From positions 1 to 64,000 of the forward strand of contig NZ_VZZZ01000006.1 in NCBI RefSeq assembly GCF_009193265.1: a stretch of 64,000 nt of DNA, in the 5' to 3' direction. This DNA is from Marinobacter changyiensis. GTDB lineage: Bacteria > Pseudomonadota > Gammaproteobacteria > Pseudomonadales > Oleiphilaceae. Positions 61,723 through 64,000 of the stretch are shown here, in pieces (position 1 is the stretch's first letter; the number at the start of each line of letters is the position of its first letter). Under the pieces are notes generated by a model, which searched no databases, was not told the DNA's origin, and saw only the letters and a list, made by a program, of their open reading frames with translations. The position numbers and the translations under genes are program-made.

Positions 61723-64000
61723 TTAAACCCATTTACAGCGGGCCAGCGTGTAGTAAAGCAACGGCACCACCAGGACGGTCAGCAAGGTGGACATGGCCAG
61801 ACCAAAGATCAGCGAAATGGCCAGACCGTTGAATATCGGATCGTTCAGGATGAAGTAAGCACCCACCATCGCCGAGATGGCCGTCAGGGCAATCGGTTTG
61901 ATCCTCACCGCGCCGGCCAGCACCACGGCCTCGTCCAGTTCCACGCCTTCCTCGATCAGTTGCCGGATAAACACCACCAGCAGGATGGAATTGCGCACGA
62001 TGATGCCGGCCAGGGCAATCATGCCGATCATGCTGGTGGCAGTGAATTCGCGCCCCAGCAGGGCATGGCCGGGCATGATCCCGATCAACGTCAGCGGGAT
62101 GGGCGCCATGATGACCAGCGGCAGGAGGTAGGACCGGAACTGCGCCACCAGCAGCACGAAAATCATGAATATGCCCACACTGTAGGCGGCGCCCATATCC
62201 CGGAAGGTTTCATAGGTGATCTGCCACTCACCGCCCCATTTCAGGGTGCCTTTTTCTGGCAGCGGTGGCTGATCGATAAAGTATTGCTCCGGAGCGCCTT
62301 CCTGCTGGTTCAGGCGGTCCACCATGTCAAACATGCCATACAGGGGTGAGTCGGTCTCACCGGCCATATCGGCTGTGACGTAGGTCACCGGCAGCAGGTC
62401 CTTGTGATAGATGGCTCCCATCCAGTCCGCTTCCCGAACCTCGGCAATGCTTGCCAGCGGGACCAGATTACCGGTGCGACTGCGCACATTAAGGGACAGC
62501 AGCACCGATGGCTGAGCCTTGTCCCCTTCCCCCAGAATCACCCGGATCGGCACCGGATACTTGGCATGATCATCGTGCAGGAAACTGACGTTGGTTCCGC
62601 CAAGAGCCGTCTGCAAGGCACCGACGGCCTGGGCCTGGGAGACCCCGAGCCGCGCTGCGCGGTCCCGGTCCACCACGACTTCCCATTGCCGTGTCGGCGC
62701 TTCGAGAGTGGTGTCGATATCCACCAGCCCGTCAACTTCCGCCATACCCTTTGCCACCTGGCGGGCCAGTTCCGCCCGGCGGGCTTCTTCCGCGGCGTAA
62801 ATCTCGGCCACCACCGGCGACAGCACCGGAGGTCCCGGGGGCACCTCCACGATTTTCACGCTGGCACCGTACCTGTCACCAATCTCGGTCAACGGCGCCC
62901 GTAAGGACTGGGCAATGTTGTGGGACTGGCGATCCCGGTTTTCCTCGTGGCTGAGGTTGACCTGGATATCGCCCTGGTAAGGATCGCTGCGCAGGTAATA
63001 CTGGCGCACCAGGCCGTTAAAGTTGATGGGGGATGCCGTGCCGGCATAACTCTGCCAGTTGGCCACTTCCTCGACCGTTTCCAGGTAGCTACCCATTTCC
63101 ATCAGCACCCGCTGGGTCTGCTCCATCGGGGTGCGCTCGGGCATATCCACCACCACCTGAAACTCGGACTTGTTGTCGAATGGCAGCATTTTCAGAATCA
63201 CGGCCAGGAACACCGGCAATGACGCAGCGGCGATAGTAAGCCCCACCACACCCAGCCCAAGCAGGCGTCGGCGCCAGGGGTGATCACCCAGGAACGGGCC
63301 CAGCACCGTGCGGAAAATGCGCAGGGACAACGGGCTGACGCCGTCCGCAGAGCTGGAAGCCGCATCGGCTTCGGCGGCCAACTCACCCTTCTTGTGTTTC
63401 AGTAACCGGAAGGCCAGCCAGGGCGCTACCACGAAGGCAACGATCTGGGAGAACACCATACCCGCCGAAGCATTGATCGGAATCGGGCTCATGTAGGGCC
63501 CCATCAGGCCGCTGACGAACGCCATGGGAATCAGCGCCGCCATGATGGTCAGACTCGCCATAATGGTAGGTGTACCCACCTCGTCTACCGCTACCGGAAT
63601 AATGTCTTTCACCGGCCACCGGGAATTCTGGATCCGGCGGTTGATGTTCTCGGTGATCACGATACCGTCATCCACCAGTATGCCGATGGAGAAAATCAGC
63701 GCAAACAGGGAGACCCGGTTGAGGGTAAAACCCCAGGCCCAGGAAAACACCAGGGTCAGCAACAGGGTAATCAGAACGGCAAGACCCACAATCAGGGCCT
63801 GGCGCCAGCCCATGGCTGCCAGCACCAGCAGCACCACGCACAGGGTCGCGGAGATCAGGTCCGTGATCAGCTTGCGGGCTTTCTGGGAGGCGGTGTCGCC
63901 GTAGTCCCGGGTGACCAGCACCACTACCCCCTCCGGCAGCGCGCGATTACGCAACTGCGCCAGCCGCTCTTCAATGGCGGTGGTGATGTTGACCGCGTTT
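61723..64000 (-). CDS. RND-family efflux pump, inner-membrane component (5' end outside window)
   Basis: About 759 residues are visible and the frame runs off the right edge. GILVDDGIVITENINRRIQN is the HAE1-type RND motif in TM4, with the proton-relay Asp pair. PSVLLSLNVRSRTGNLVPLA and FTATSMIGMIALAGIIVRNS then ILLVVF follow, and the end is VVPLLYYTLARCKWV. It works with a membrane-fusion protein and outer-membrane channel; none is seen here. It likely exports drugs or solvents. Its stop lies about 18 bases from the truncation point of the GGDEF gene. Confidence 0.88.
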   Translation of the reverse strand, partial: NAVNITTAIEERLAQLRNRALPEGVVVLVTRDYGDTASQKARKLITDLISATLCVVLLVLAAMGWRQALIVGLAVLITLLLTLVFSWAWGFTLNRVSLFALIFSIGILVDDGIVITENINRRIQNSRWPVKDIIPVAVDEVGTPTIMASLTIMAALIPMAFVSGLMGPYMSPIPINASAGMVFSQIVAFVVAPWLAFRLLKHKKGELAAEADAASSSADGVSPLSLRIFRTVLGPFLGDHPWRRRLLGLGVVGLTIAAASLPVFLAVILKMLPFDNKSEFQVVVDMPERTPMEQTQRVLMEMGSYLETVEEVANWQSYAGTASPINFNGLVRQYYLRSDPYQGDIQVNLSHEENRDRQSHNIAQSLRAPLTEIGDRYGASVKIVEVPPGPPVLSPVVAEIYAAEEARRAELARQVAKGMAEVDGLVDIDTTLEAPTRQWEVVVDRDRAARLGVSQAQAVGALQTALGGTNVSFLHDDHAKYPVPIRVILGEGDKAQPSVLLSLNVRSRTGNLVPLASIAEVREADWMGAIYHKDLLPVTYVTADMAGETDSPLYGMFDMVDRLNQQEGAPEQYFIDQPPLPEKGTLKWGGEWQITYETFRDMGAAYSVGIFMIFVLLVAQFRSYLLPLVIMAPIPLTLIGIMPGHALLGREFTATSMIGMIALAGIIVRNSILLVVFIRQLIEEGVELDEAVVLAGAVRIKPIALTAISAMVGAYFILNDPIFNGLAISLIFGLAMSTLLTVLVVPLLYYTLARCKWV

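Noticed and set aside
1..64000. CRISPR arrays or cas genes
   Set aside because: No regularly spaced repeats or Cas-like proteins were seen; the 20-base array at 38431-38500 has no spacers.

Overview
The window reads as a chromosomal segment of a marine-type gammaproteobacterium (Marinobacter-like is my best guess, from gene content rather than any species marker). It divides into an accessory half (about 1-34,900) and a core half (about 34,900-64,000).

1-900 is a graveyard of insertion-sequence ends (IS3, two opposed IS66 pieces meeting at a perfect palindrome, a frameshifted IS1595). 1,050-9,082 holds a 2,426-residue secreted teneurin/RHS-like protein and a frameshifted PEP-CTERM protein. 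9,200-22,130 is a defence-type island. It carries a broken viperin plus HicA-like pair, Nmad2 (frameshifted) and Nmad3 nucleotide-modification proteins, an AbiE toxin-antitoxin pair with an operator-like inverted repeat, a zinc-ribbon protein, and a three-gene operon (TIGR04255-like protein, HTH protein, unknown protein). It ends with a 739-residue unknown protein followed by an intact prokaryotic viperin translationally coupled to a HicA-like protein. The two viperin/HicA-like modules are diverged direct repeats about 11.9 kb apart.

At 22,572-22,620 lies the 3' part of a tRNA-Arg(CCG), broken in the anticodon stem, followed by its terminator. This is the mark of an integrated element's attachment site. 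Decayed excisionase-like and integrase remnants and an IS30 remnant follow at 23.1-23.9 kb. A catabolic cassette (23.9-34.3 kb) has nine co-directional genes, an acyl-CoA ligase, thiolase, zinc-ribbon partner, enoyl-CoA hydratase, a branched-chain-type ABC importer with a fused LivM-LivG and a quinone oxidoreductase, with a divergent TetR regulator. Copies of a structured multi-hairpin repeat with compensatory base changes lie on both sides of it (22.7 and 34.46 kb).

The core half is dominated by a formate dehydrogenase locus: tungstate importer tupBCA, fdhD, mobA, mobB and moeA on the plus strand; DUF6505, a lipoate-ligase-like protein, an Mrp ATPase and a multi-cluster ferredoxin on the minus strand; then DUF3305, DUF3306, a TorD chaperone, a small TAT protein, fdhA (cysteine type), fdhB, fdhC, a 41-residue membrane peptide and a TusA-like protein. 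Together these import W/Mo, build and sulfurate the cofactor, fold and export the enzyme, and pass formate electrons to the quinone pool. The right end has housekeeping genes (SLC13 transporter, cytochrome b561, FkbM methyltransferase, RlmE, FAD oxidoreductase, SpoU methyltransferase, thioesterase), a truncated LivF end, a truncated GGDEF-EAL-receiver protein, and an RND pump running off the edge.
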